Assembly: GCF_040811775.1 (NCBI RefSeq)
Contig: NZ_JBFNXW010000001.1
Location: forward strand, 1,426,001-1,490,000
Origin: Balneola sp. MJW-20
GTDB taxonomy: Bacteria; Bacteroidota; Rhodothermia; Balneolales; Balneolaceae
Reading direction: 5' to 3'
Length of the DNA stretch: 64,000 nt
The position numbers and the translations under genes were made by a program. This document shows positions 36,327-45,009 of this stretch, in pieces (positions within the stretch are counted from its first letter, which is position 1; each line of letters opens with the position of its first letter). The notes under the pieces are model-generated. The model did no database searches. It was not told the origin of the DNA and saw nothing but the letters and a program-made list of their open reading frames with translations.

Positions 36327-37634
36327 ATGGGAAGAATATTATACTTATTTGCTGCAATACTGATTTTCACTCAGTGTAAGAAAGAACCGGTAGTGGTTGA
36401 GGGTGAAGTCTCACGCATCCTTAAGACACTCAGCTCGGATGATATGAAGGGCCGAAAGGTTTATACGGATGGTATTGAAAAAGCCGCAGCTTTCATCGAC
36501 TCTGAACTCAGAAAGACAGGCATCTCACCATTACCAGGTGAAGATGATATGATGCAGTCTTTTACTATTCTTGAGCACCGTCCGGGTTCTTCTCAGGTAA
36601 TATTCAATGGTAAAACTTTAAGTGAAGACCAATTCTTTTCACTCAGTAAAGCAGATTCGATATACTGGTCCGACCGAGATGATTATACCGTATATGATCT
36701 TAAACGCGAAAAGCGGAGATCCCAGATCGACTCTCTTTTAAACGACGATCATAATTCACTTATAGTCATTGATGAGTCTCAAAAAGAATGGTTTGCCAGG
36801 GCTAAAAGATATTACACCAACCGATCCAGCAGATATCGCACTTTTTACAGCATGGATCGTAATAACGGGGGCAGCGATCTCTTCATACTAAGCTCCGAGC
36901 CGGTTCGTACGATCACGGCCGATATCAGATATGATATCAAAGAACATAAATTGTCTAATGTCGGTGGAATGATCGAGGGGAAGAAGAAAGATGAGATCGT
37001 CATCTTTAGTGCTCATTATGATCATATAGGTATTCTTTCACCGGTAGCTGGAGATTCAATAGGTAACGGGGCCAATGATAATGCCTCCGGTGTCACAGCG
37101 GTAATTCAGCTCGCTAACCATTTCGCCGGAAGAAGTAAGCCGGAAAGAACACTCTACTTCCTTACATTCACTGCAGAAGAAGCTGGTGGATGGGGGTCAC
37201 GTTTTTTTGCGGAAAACATCGACACGGATCAGGTGGTTGCAATGTTTAATATAGAAATGATCGGCAAACCTGCCGTTGAAGGGCCTAATACTGCATGGAT
37301 TACCGGTTTCGAACTAACCGATTTTGGCAAGATCCTTCAAGAGAGTACCGTTGCAAATAACTATCGCTTTTATCCAGATCCCTATCCTAACCAAAACCTT
37401 TTTATGCGCTCCGATAATTTTAGGCTTGCCCAGAAAGGAGTTCCTGCTCACACTATCAGTACAACCCCTATCGATGTAGACCAGGATTATCATGAAGTAA
37501 GTGATGAATTTGAAAGTATCAACATCAAACACATGACGAATACGATCAGGGCGATTGCTAATGCAGCTCAAAGTATCGTATCCGGTGATAAGACTCCCCA
37601 AAGAATTGATCCGAACTCATTAGTCCGCAGATAA
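36327..37634 (+). CDS. M28 family zinc aminopeptidase
   Basis: The ATG at 36327 gives 435 residues beginning MGRILYLFAAILIFTQCKKEP, a lipoprotein-like leader although Gln before Cys is atypical; a TTG at 36300 is the alternative start. The peptidase domain occupies the C-terminal half. Zinc ligands are seen in FSAHYDHIG (His, Asp), GANDNASGVTAV (bridging Asp), FTAEEAGGWGS (catalytic Glu-Glu), NIEMIG and DYHEVSDEFE (His). The N-terminal half is a PA-like insert. It removes N-terminal residues from peptides, presumably on the cell surface or in the periplasm. Confidence 0.9.
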   Translation: MGRILYLFAAILIFTQCKKEPVVVEGEVSRILKTLSSDDMKGRKVYTDGIEKAAAFIDSELRKTGISPLPGEDDMMQSFTILEHRPGSSQVIFNGKTLSEDQFFSLSKADSIYWSDRDDYTVYDLKREKRRSQIDSLLNDDHNSLIVIDESQKEWFARAKRYYTNRSSRYRTFYSMDRNNGGSDLFILSSEPVRTITADIRYDIKEHKLSNVGGMIEGKKKDEIVIFSAHYDHIGILSPVAGDSIGNGANDNASGVTAVIQLANHFAGRSKPERTLYFLTFTAEEAGGWGSRFFAENIDTDQVVAMFNIEMIGKPAVEGPNTAWITGFELTDFGKILQESTVANNYRFYPDPYPNQNLFMRSDNFRLAQKGVPAHTISTTPIDVDQDYHEVSDEFESINIKHMTNTIRAIANAAQSIVSGDKTPQRIDPNSLVRR

Positions 37635-37828
37635 TCATTCCTGTACTTCTTGAGAGTTAACAAAGCCCTATCGAATAGATATACTTTTGCTACGATGCTT
37701 TGGCTTTGGTGGTACGTGACTTGGGTAGGCTTTTTTTGTCAACGCGTCACTAATATACTACTGAAAGGGATCCCCGACCAAATCTAATTTATATACATAT
37801 GATAATGTAATTTATTATATAACTAATA

Positions 37829-37890
37829 TTATCTTATGTTAGATATTATATAATTAACATATAGTCAATGTGGGCGCCAACATAAGATAA
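37829..37890. repeat. AT-rich 12-bp inverted repeat after pxpC
   Basis: TTATCTTATGTT (37829-37840) and AACATAAGATAA (37879-37890) are perfect inverse copies 38 bp apart. The inside is AT-rich except for a GGCGCC palindrome. It lies in the 281-bp gap between the convergent M28 and pxpC genes. It has no T-tract and does not look like an ordinary terminator. Confidence 0.6.
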
Positions 37891-37915
37891 GCGGTTAGCA
37901 GGCTGCTTTTTTCCG

Positions 37916-38845
37916 CTATTCTATTTCACCCTCAGGGTAAATGGAATTTAGGTAACGGCTGTGATCCATCGCCTCACTCATGCTGATCAGTTTGAAGGAT
38001 ACTTTTACGTTAGCCGTACACTGAGCTGCTCTCCAAAGGTCCGCATCTATGACCTTGAGCAGTCTCGGGTAGCCTCCTATGGTTTGAGCATCCCGGTGCA
38101 GCAGGATTAGGTTTCCTGACCCTGAATATTGAATAATACCGGGTATCACAGGCGAAGACTTCATTTCCATCAATTCAATTTTATCCAACTCCGAATTATT
38201 CAGCCTGATACCCATACGATCACTCCGGGACTCAGAAATAAAATTTGCTGATAGTATTTCAGATTGTTGTTTCATAGTCAGCCACCGCCATTCGGGTCCT
38301 CGAATCACTCTCAATTCCCTTCGGCTTCCGAAATGAGGAATCAGTTCCCGAGGCACTTTTCGGTCAACAGGTCCAACGATAGACCTAAGTCCGATCCTGT
38401 CTTTTTCCTTCAGAATCCTTCCTTGAATTCCCCCAATAGAGGCTGGTAAAAATGTTGAAAAACTCCCCATGACCTTATCAGGAGGCATAAGTCCCCGGAT
38501 CGCCAGGTATAAATATTTGCCTTTAGTGACCGGACCGATCTTTAGTGTATCTCCCATGTTTACCCTGATAGACTGGTTCATCCGGATCTTTTGGTCATTC
38601 AATTCGCATGCTGCTATTGCTCCGGTTATCCCTACAATAGTATCTTCATGGAACCGATATACTCCGCCGGATATACAGATCTCAATCAGCGGATCAAAGG
38701 CCTTATTTCCTGCTAACCAGTTAGCGAGTCTGCCGGAGTGATCATCCATCATTCCCGATGACGGAACTCCCCATCTGCTGTAACCGGCCCTCCCCCGGTC
38801 CTGAATGGTACTGAACAAAGAACTTTGAATGACTTCTATACTCAT
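37916..38845 (-). CDS. pxpC: 5-oxoprolinase subunit PxpC (KipA-like)
   Basis: A 309-residue biotin-dependent-carboxyltransferase-like subunit. With PxpA and PxpB it forms the prokaryotic ATP-dependent 5-oxoprolinase, which opens 5-oxoproline to glutamate. Visible features are the N-terminal VIQSSLFSTIQDRGRAGYSRWGVPSSGMMD and the internal GITGA and HRDAQTIGGYPRLLKVID segments, all typical of the KipA fold. Its start codon shares one base with the pxpB stop. It is the last gene of the operon. Confidence 0.94.
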   Translation of the reverse strand: MSIEVIQSSLFSTIQDRGRAGYSRWGVPSSGMMDDHSGRLANWLAGNKAFDPLIEICISGGVYRFHEDTIVGITGAIAACELNDQKIRMNQSIRVNMGDTLKIGPVTKGKYLYLAIRGLMPPDKVMGSFSTFLPASIGGIQGRILKEKDRIGLRSIVGPVDRKVPRELIPHFGSRRELRVIRGPEWRWLTMKQQSEILSANFISESRSDRMGIRLNNSELDKIELMEMKSSPVIPGIIQYSGSGNLILLHRDAQTIGGYPRLLKVIDADLWRAAQCTANVKVSFKLISMSEAMDHSRYLNSIYPEGEIE

Positions 38846-39522
38846 CAGGGCTTCATCTTCTCGAACTCTTCTTCTGTGATCGGCTTAAACCGTATACGAT
38901 CTCCAGCCTGTAACCTTACGGGTGGTTCTTCATCAATATTAAATAACTTGGAAGGACTCAAACCGATGATCTGCCAGCCTCCTGGAGAAGACAATGAATA
39001 CATCCCTGTATGTGCACCACCAATTCCTACGGATCCCTCAGGAACCTGTGATCTGGGCTTTACTCTTCGTTTGCAGGCTAGCTCTTCCGGCAAACCATCC
39101 AGATATATAAAACCCGGCAAGAAGCCTAACATGGCTACTTCATATTCCGGGCCGGAATGCATTGCAATGAACTCCTCCTTTGAGATGCCTGAAATCTTCA
39201 CTACTGCTTCCCAGTCCAGCCCTTTTTCATAACAAACCGGTATCTCATATTTAACAGGCTCTGGGATATGGACCTTTGCAGGGTCCAGCCGAAGCAAATG
39301 CTCCTTTATACGATCTTCGTTATTAATTCCTGCAGTAAATCTTATCACTATACTGTCATATCCGGTTATGAGATCTTCGAATTGATGTGGTTTATCCTTG
39401 AGCAAAGCGCCGGATAGTCTTCTGACATTTTTCCTGCTTATTTCACCTATGGCGGTCAGAAGTACTGATTTTTCACCCAGGCGAAAGATCTCCCAACTGG
39501 TATCATCAAACCGGACGGACAT
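38845..39522 (-). CDS. pxpB: 5-oxoprolinase subunit PxpB (KipI-like)
   Basis: A 225-residue subunit with the KipI/allophanate-hydrolase-like fold. The conserved block FLPGFIYLDGLPEELACKRRVKPRSQVPEGSVGIGG shortened to its core FLPGFIYLDGLP and GSVGIGGAHTGMY is diagnostic, followed by SPGGWQIIG. It overlaps pxpA by 17 bp and pxpC by 1 bp, so translation is coupled. Confidence 0.94.
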   Translation of the reverse strand: MSVRFDDTSWEIFRLGEKSVLLTAIGEISRKNVRRLSGALLKDKPHQFEDLITGYDSIVIRFTAGINNEDRIKEHLLRLDPAKVHIPEPVKYEIPVCYEKGLDWEAVVKISGISKEEFIAMHSGPEYEVAMLGFLPGFIYLDGLPEELACKRRVKPRSQVPEGSVGIGGAHTGMYSLSSPGGWQIIGLSPSKLFNIDEEPPVRLQAGDRIRFKPITEEEFEKMKP

Positions 39523-40261
39523 GGACTCCGTGTTCTTTGAGATGGTTATATATTTTCCCGGCTAGCTCCAGGGCACCTTTGGTATCACTGTGAAGACAGA
39601 TCGTATCCGTTTTCATATCGATCTCAGCTCCCGTAAATGTGATCACCTTATTCTCTGAAGTCAGCAGGTCGACCTGATCAAGAACTTCAATATCGTTGCT
39701 GAGCACCGCACCCTCTTTTTGGCGTGACCTCAAACTACGGTCATCTTCATATTTGCGGTCAGCAAATGATTCAAAAGCAACCTCCATGTTCATCTCAAGT
39801 GCAGCATCTGCCAAAGCAGATTTCCATGGTGCATATAGTTTAACTCCGGGAAGCCATTCAGCGAGTGCTTCTGCTATCGCAACAGCTGTATCCTTATCCT
39901 TGGAAGCATAATTATACAATGCACCGTGTGGTTTTACGTGATGAAGAGTCCCTCCCACTGCTTCAGTCATTCCTTTAACGGCAGCAACCTGGTACTGCAC
40001 ACAAGAGATCAGTTCTCCTTTACTCAGGTGCATGACCCTTCTTCCAAATCCCTGAAGATCTGGAAATGACGGATGGGCACCAATGGCTACCTTATTTTTT
40101 AAAGCCAGTTGAATAGTACGGGATATGGAATGAGGATCGCCGGAGTGAAAACCTGCTGCGATATTACAGCTTGATATAAATGGCATAATTCCGGCATCAT
40201 GATCAGAACTAAACTTTCCATAGGATTCGCCCAGGTCACAATTGAGATCGATCTGTTTCAT
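39506..40261 (-). CDS. pxpA: 5-oxoprolinase subunit PxpA (LamB/YcsF family)
   Basis: A 251-residue LamB/YcsF protein. The start IDLNCDLGESYGKFSSDHD and the following ISSCNIAAGFHSGDP, GAHPSFPDLQGFGRR and HHVKPHGALYN are family signatures. It supplies part of the 5-oxoproline hydrolysis site. It begins 2 bp after the Nramp stop and is followed directly by pxpB and pxpC. Confidence 0.96.
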   Translation of the reverse strand: MKQIDLNCDLGESYGKFSSDHDAGIMPFISSCNIAAGFHSGDPHSISRTIQLALKNKVAIGAHPSFPDLQGFGRRVMHLSKGELISCVQYQVAAVKGMTEAVGGTLHHVKPHGALYNYASKDKDTAVAIAEALAEWLPGVKLYAPWKSALADAALEMNMEVAFESFADRKYEDDRSLRSRQKEGAVLSNDIEVLDQVDLLTSENKVITFTGAEIDMKTDTICLHSDTKGALELAGKIYNHLKEHGVHVRPV

Positions 40262-40263
40262 TG

Positions 40264-41499
40264 TTATAGCAGATTAAATACAGCGTTTAAACTACGAAAG
40301 CCCAGCAGTATGGCAATCAGTACCACCAGGAGTCCGAGAATATTCTGGATGGCCGAGTTCTTTAATCCTCCAAGAACTTCACTACGGTTCATGATATAAA
40401 GCAGAAAAACTGCTACTACCGGTAGTAATATTCCATTTGCGATCTGTGCAAATTCAATTAGTTGAACCGGATTAAGGCTAAGCGAAGATGAAATAATACC
40501 TATCAACAGGATCGTGATCCATACCAGTCGAAATCCGGTAGTACGGTTATTCCCCTTCCAGCCCATTATACCTTTTGCGGCGTATGCTGCTGCAAGCGGT
40601 GCGGTTATGGCCGAAGATATTCCGGCTGCGAAAAGTCCTAATCCCATAAACATTCCGGCCCATGAACCCAGCAGCGGCTCTAACTGGGCCGCCATATCGG
40701 ATGCACTGCTGACTGTGGCTCCCATTCCACTGAATGCTCCGGCACTGGTTATCACAATACAAATACTAATAAATCCACCTATCAGAATTCCGACGGCGTT
40801 CTCTATCCTCATTGCTTTTAAGTCACTTTTCTCCGAGTACTTTTCCTGTATGGTGGAGGCATGCAAAAAGAGATTATAAGGGACTACAGTTGTTCCAACT
40901 AGCGCGATCACCGTGATCAGGTCCCCCTCATAGACTCTGGGCAAAAAGAGTCCTTTAAAGATCTCAGCAATATCCGGTTTTATCATAATTGCAGTGGTAA
41001 CAAACACAACCGACATAACCACTACCAGCCCGGTCATGAACCCGAGGATATATTTGAAATTACCCTGCCATAAAAGTATAAATGCGATTCCCCCGATAAT
41101 TAGCGGGGTTAGTTTGATGTTCATACCTCCTGCATACACGGTAAGTGCAGAAAATAATTCCTCCCAGCCAAGTACTGCCCCGGAAAGATTTCCACCTTCA
41201 TAGGCCGCATTCCCAATTACAATAGCAGAAAGTACCAGAATAATACCCAGTAAGCGGATCACAGGATTTTTAAGCTGGCTCCGTATAGCTTCCCCGAATC
41301 CCTGTTGCGTTACCAGGCCAAGCCTGCCCGTCATTTCCTGAAGAATGATGGTTGCCAGAGTGGAAAACAACAGTGCCCATAGAAGTAAATAGCCGGATCG
41401 AACCCCTGCCAGCGTGCAAACGGTGACGGTGCCCGGACCAATAAATGCCGCCGCTACCAGTGTGCTGGGCCCAAAATATTTTTTAAGAGAGTTTAGCAT
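40264..41499 (-). CDS. Nramp family divalent metal transporter
   Basis: A 411-residue membrane protein with about eleven helices. The Nramp signature of TM1 is present as FIGPGTVT, lying where canonical members have DPGN; the Asp and Asn metal ligands are therefore replaced. TM6 reads LVGTTVVPYNLFLHAST, with the usual Met-Pro-His region altered as well. Such divergent Nramp proteins are regularly linked to pxpABC (ycsG in Bacillus), so the true cargo may not be a transition metal. It is the first gene of the operon and is separated from pxpA by 2 bp. Confidence 0.88.
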   Translation of the reverse strand: MLNSLKKYFGPSTLVAAAFIGPGTVTVCTLAGVRSGYLLLWALLFSTLATIILQEMTGRLGLVTQQGFGEAIRSQLKNPVIRLLGIILVLSAIVIGNAAYEGGNLSGAVLGWEELFSALTVYAGGMNIKLTPLIIGGIAFILLWQGNFKYILGFMTGLVVVMSVVFVTTAIMIKPDIAEIFKGLFLPRVYEGDLITVIALVGTTVVPYNLFLHASTIQEKYSEKSDLKAMRIENAVGILIGGFISICIVITSAGAFSGMGATVSSASDMAAQLEPLLGSWAGMFMGLGLFAAGISSAITAPLAAAYAAKGIMGWKGNNRTTGFRLVWITILLIGIISSSLSLNPVQLIEFAQIANGILLPVVAVFLLYIMNRSEVLGGLKNSAIQNILGLLVVLIAILLGFRSLNAVFNLL

Positions 41500-41551
41500 G
41501 CATTGAGTATAATGAATACCATATAAAATCCCATTATCAAGATACTGACTT

Positions 41552-41968
41552 ATGGCCGAGCTGAAGACCCGAAAGAATGACCTTTCCGTGAGGGATTATC
41601 TGAATGCCATAACCGATCCTCGCAGAAAAGAAGATTGTCTCAGGATCTATGCCATTATGAAAGAATCAACGGGAGATGAAGGGAGTATGTGGGGTGAAAG
41701 CATTATCGGATTTGGAAGTTATCATTATGTTTATGCTTCCGGACGGGAGGGGGACTGGATGCTTACCGGTTTCTCCAACAGGGTTCAGAGTATTACGATC
41801 TATATTATGTCCGGATTTAAGAAATATGAATTCCTCTTAAATAAACTGGGAAAGTATAAGACCGGAAAATCCTGCCTGTACATTAAAAGCATTGATGATA
41901 TCGATGAGGAAGTACTGAAGAATCTGATCTCGGAATCTGTAGCCTATCTCAGGGAAAAGTATTCATAA
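41552..41968 (+). CDS. DUF1801 domain protein
   Basis: A 138-residue protein of the YdhG-like DUF1801 fold. Typical segments are VRDYLNAITDPRRKEDCLRIYAIM, the MWGESIIGFGSYHYVYASGREGDW centre and CLYIKSIDDIDEEVLKNLI. The fold resembles a small ligand- or metal-binding domain, but its biochemical role is not established. It is divergent from the Nramp gene with only 52 bp between, so the two promoters must be close or overlapping. Confidence 0.9.
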   Translation: MAELKTRKNDLSVRDYLNAITDPRRKEDCLRIYAIMKESTGDEGSMWGESIIGFGSYHYVYASGREGDWMLTGFSNRVQSITIYIMSGFKKYEFLLNKLGKYKTGKSCLYIKSIDDIDEEVLKNLISESVAYLREKYS

Positions 41969-42045
41969 TCATCAGCCTGAACTACTTGCTAATTTCCCAA
42001 AAATCCTTTTATTGATATATAGGACCATTAATAGGAGGGTGAATT

Positions 42046-42486
42046 ATGAAAGTGGTAGAAATTCTTCAGAAAAAAGGTAATGCAGTATATTCTGTTCGTC
42101 CTGAGAACACGGTTTATGATGCCATAGTAAAGATGGCAGAAGAGAACATTGGAGCCTTACTGGTTATGGATGATTCCAGACTTGAAGGCATCATATCTGA
42201 AAAAGATTATCGCTCAAAGGTAGTACTCAAAGGCCGTACATCTAAAACTACCAGCGTAAGTGAGATCATGGAAGACCAGGTGATCTGCGTTCGCCCTACC
42301 GACACTATTCAACTTTGTATGCAACTAATGACCGAAAAGAAAGTTCGTCATTTACCGGTTATTGAAGATGGTGATGTGGTGGGAGTGGTGTCTATCGGAG
42401 ATGTTGTAAAGCGAGTCATCGAAGATCAGAAAGTTGAGATCGATTCTCTCCGAAATTTTATCAACGGCGGCGGGTATCCGGGATAA
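42046..42486 (+). CDS. Two-CBS-domain protein
   Basis: A 146-residue protein made of two CBS motifs: residues 8-65 (VYSVRPENTVYDAIVKMAEENIGALLVMDD core) and 75-135 (ICVRPTDTIQLCMQLMTEKKVRHLPVIEDG). CBS pairs bind adenosine nucleotides and regulate partner proteins. It carries no effector domain. The start has a strong AGGAGGG site 9 bp upstream. It is followed 66 bp later by the patatin gene. Confidence 0.92.
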   Translation: MKVVEILQKKGNAVYSVRPENTVYDAIVKMAEENIGALLVMDDSRLEGIISEKDYRSKVVLKGRTSKTTSVSEIMEDQVICVRPTDTIQLCMQLMTEKKVRHLPVIEDGDVVGVVSIGDVVKRVIEDQKVEIDSLRNFINGGGYPG

Positions 42487-42552
42487 TAACTTCACTTTAT
42501 TGGCAATTCGTTGAGATAATGGTAGTTTTCGGTTTAACCTGATTCTAAGACC

Positions 42553-43413
42553 ATGGCTACCAAAAAGATACAGTTAGTACTCGGAAGCGGAGGAGCCCGT
42601 GGCATGGCTCACATAGGTGTAATTGAGGGTCTGCAGGCTAATGGACATGAGATCACTGAAGTTGTAGGATGTTCCATGGGTGCGGTAATTGGCGGGATCT
42701 ACTGTTCCGGAAACCTGGAAAAATACCGGGAGTGGCTGGTCAAACTGGATAAATCCTCGGTATTCGATCTGCTCGACTTCACTTTTACCCGGCAGGGCTT
42801 CATTAAGGGAGAAAAGATCTTTAAAGAGATCCTGGACATGACGGGCAAACAGGCCATTGAAGATTTTGATATACCGTTTACGGCCGTTGCAACCGACCTC
42901 ATGCATATGAAGGAGGTACACTACAAAAATGGGGACCTTTTTAATGCACTCAGGGCTTCCATTTCTATGCCCGGTTTATTTTTACCTGTATATGATGAAA
43001 ATCAGATCCTGGTCGACGGCGGTGTACTTAATCCGCTTCCTCTTGATCTTGTAAAACCCAGGGAAGACCATACCATTGTTGCAGTTAATGTGAATGGACC
43101 AGCATCCGTTGCAGATATGATCCATAAAGAGAAAAAGGAAAACGAAAAGGCTGATTTAAAGAAGAGCTGGTTTGAGAAGACCTTCAGTCTGCCGGACCTG
43201 TCCAATAATAAAAAAGAATACAAGCTGTCTCTTCTGGAATTAATGGATACCAGCTATAATTTCACCCAGGACCGGCTTACAAAAATGATACTGGAAGTCC
43301 ATCCTCCCGATCTCCTGATTGAGATACCCAGAACAGCTTGTGATACTTTTGATTTCCATATGGGTGATGATCTAATTGCGATGGGACGTGAAAAACTCGA
43401 GGAGATCCTGTAA
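42553..43413 (+). CDS. Patatin-like phospholipase
   Basis: A 286-residue patatin of the RssA type. The oxyanion loop is LGSGGARGMAHIG, the nucleophile is Ser in VGCSMGAVIGG (GxSxG) and the catalytic Asp is in LVDGGVLNPLP (DGG). It is cytoplasmic by lack of a signal. It is expected to hydrolyse acyl esters of phospholipids or lysophospholipids. The stretch around residue 200 (KEKKENEKADLKKSW) is a charged insertion. It may be co-transcribed with the CBS gene. Confidence 0.92.
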   Translation: MATKKIQLVLGSGGARGMAHIGVIEGLQANGHEITEVVGCSMGAVIGGIYCSGNLEKYREWLVKLDKSSVFDLLDFTFTRQGFIKGEKIFKEILDMTGKQAIEDFDIPFTAVATDLMHMKEVHYKNGDLFNALRASISMPGLFLPVYDENQILVDGGVLNPLPLDLVKPREDHTIVAVNVNGPASVADMIHKEKKENEKADLKKSWFEKTFSLPDLSNNKKEYKLSLLELMDTSYNFTQDRLTKMILEVHPPDLLIEIPRTACDTFDFHMGDDLIAMGREKLEEIL

Positions 43414-43487
43414 GAAAGTCCTTCATCTGAATGCAGCAACCGATCTTCTGGTTTTCATGCTATCAACTAATAAATTCAGCTATATCT

Positions 43488-44240
43488 ATGAAACGTATTC
43501 TTTTGATCCTTCCATTATTCCTTTTCATCGCATGTACTTCGGAGGCTCAGCTTGACCGCACAGCCGATAAATTTGATACTGATGCCGGAGAATTACGCAT
43601 TCAACCTGTTCAGCATGGCACGGTGGCCTTAACCTGGAACGGAATGAGTATTTATGTGGACCCATGGGGAGGAGGTGCTGCATTTGAAGGACAGCCTGAT
43701 CCGGATCTGATTTTTATAACCGACATTCATGGTGATCATTTAAGCGCTGCCACTCTTAGCGAACTTAATACCGAAGGCGTCATCTTTATAGTGCCTCAGG
43801 CAGTAGCAGACCGTATGCCGGATTATAAGGATCAGCTTATGATCATTGATAATGGCGAGACCATGAATGTTGAAGGGATAGAAGTTACTGCAATTCCTAT
43901 GTATAACCTGCCGGAGACAGAGGATTCCCGCCACACTAAAGGAAGAGGAAACGGGTACATTTTGAATATGGGCGGTAAGCAGGTCTATTTTTCCGGTGAT
44001 ACAGAAGATATTCCCGAAATGAGGAATCTGGAAAATATCGATATAGCGTTCGTTTGCATGAATCTGCCCTACACCATGGATATCAACCAGGCTGCCAGTG
44101 CTGTTCTGGATTTCGAACCGGCCATCGTATATCCTTACCATCATCGTGGACAGGATATTCAGGAATTCAAAGAAAATGTAGTTTCTGAGAATAATAATAT
44201 CGAAGTACGCCTGAAGAACTGGTATCCTGAAAGCGAATAG
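43488..44240 (+). CDS. Exported metallo-beta-lactamase fold hydrolase with altered metal motif
   Basis: The ATG at 43488 gives 250 residues with a lipoprotein leader (LPLFLFIACTSEAQ, Cys at residue 16). An upstream start at 43431 would bury the leader. The fold is UlaG/UPF0173-like: VALTWNGMSIYVDPWGG, then the metal motif, then YFSGDTEDIPEMRNL and YPYHHRG. The motif reads TDIHGDHLS: the first His of HxHxDH is Asp. This alters one metal site but the other ligands are kept. It starts 74 bp after the patatin gene and is followed after 5 bp by the methyltransferase gene. Confidence 0.85.
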   Translation: MKRILLILPLFLFIACTSEAQLDRTADKFDTDAGELRIQPVQHGTVALTWNGMSIYVDPWGGGAAFEGQPDPDLIFITDIHGDHLSAATLSELNTEGVIFIVPQAVADRMPDYKDQLMIIDNGETMNVEGIEVTAIPMYNLPETEDSRHTKGRGNGYILNMGGKQVYFSGDTEDIPEMRNLENIDIAFVCMNLPYTMDINQAASAVLDFEPAIVYPYHHRGQDIQEFKENVVSENNNIEVRLKNWYPESE

Positions 44241-44245
44241 CCCCA

Positions 44246-44884
44246 ATGAGTGTTCCCTGTTCTTTATGCAAATCTACAGCTTCTCTCTTCTATCATTTTG
44301 AGGAGAGAGGACGAAAGTACTATAAATGTCCGGAATGCAGGGGCATATTCATGCACCCGGATGATCTGGCATCGCCGGAAGAGGAGATCGAACGATACGA
44401 AACTCACAATAATGACATAAATGACCCGGGATACCGGAAATTTGTCTCTCCTCTCGTTAAAGAGATCGCGTTACGCCATCATGCAGATGATAAGGGACTC
44501 GATTTTGGTGCCGGCACCGGCCCGGTGATCACCCATATGCTGAAGCAACAGCAATATAACATCAAAGCATGGGACCCCTATTTCCTTCCTGATGATGAAT
44601 TACTGGAAGATACCTATGATTATATCGTTGCTTGCGAGGTAGTTGAGCATTTTCATGAGCCTTCAAAAGAGTTTAGTCGCCTTAAAAAGATGCTGAATCC
44701 TTACGGCACCCTGCTTATCAAAACCGATCTCTGGATGGATGATCAGCCTTTTGAAGACTGGTACTACAAAAATGATGAAACACATTCTTTCTTCTATCAT
44801 CCGGAAACTTTCCAATGGATCAGGGAAGCCTATGATTTCAGGGACCTGGTAATAGATAATCGAGTCGTTCTGTTAATTAATTAA
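44246..44884 (+). CDS. Class I SAM-dependent methyltransferase with zinc-ribbon N-terminus
   Basis: A 212-residue protein. Residues 5-40 hold two Cys pairs (CSLC and CPEC) that suggest a zinc ribbon. The methyltransferase core follows: motif I LDFGAGTGPVITHML (about residue 90-104), the acidic WDPYF, and ACEVVEHFHEP as the Methyltransf_23-type motif. Downstream is LNPYGTLLIKTD. The target is unknown; the ribbon hints at a macromolecular substrate. It is probably translated with the upstream hydrolase, only 5 bp apart. Confidence 0.85.
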   Translation: MSVPCSLCKSTASLFYHFEERGRKYYKCPECRGIFMHPDDLASPEEEIERYETHNNDINDPGYRKFVSPLVKEIALRHHADDKGLDFGAGTGPVITHMLKQQQYNIKAWDPYFLPDDELLEDTYDYIVACEVVEHFHEPSKEFSRLKKMLNPYGTLLIKTDLWMDDQPFEDWYYKNDETHSFFYHPETFQWIREAYDFRDLVIDNRVVLLIN

Positions 44885-45009
44885 ATATCTCTCTATTTGG
44901 ATTGACATAGAGGTGTTAAAACTGCGATTTTTGTCACAATAATAATCCCCCGGATCATTTATATACTTGCCCCGGAACGGGAAGCATTATCATCCACAGA
45001 AATTCAGAC

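Noticed and set aside
37861..37905. Integron attC-like core near GGCGCCAAC
   Set aside because: The required RYYYAAC and GTTRRRY core pair with nested inner arms is not present.
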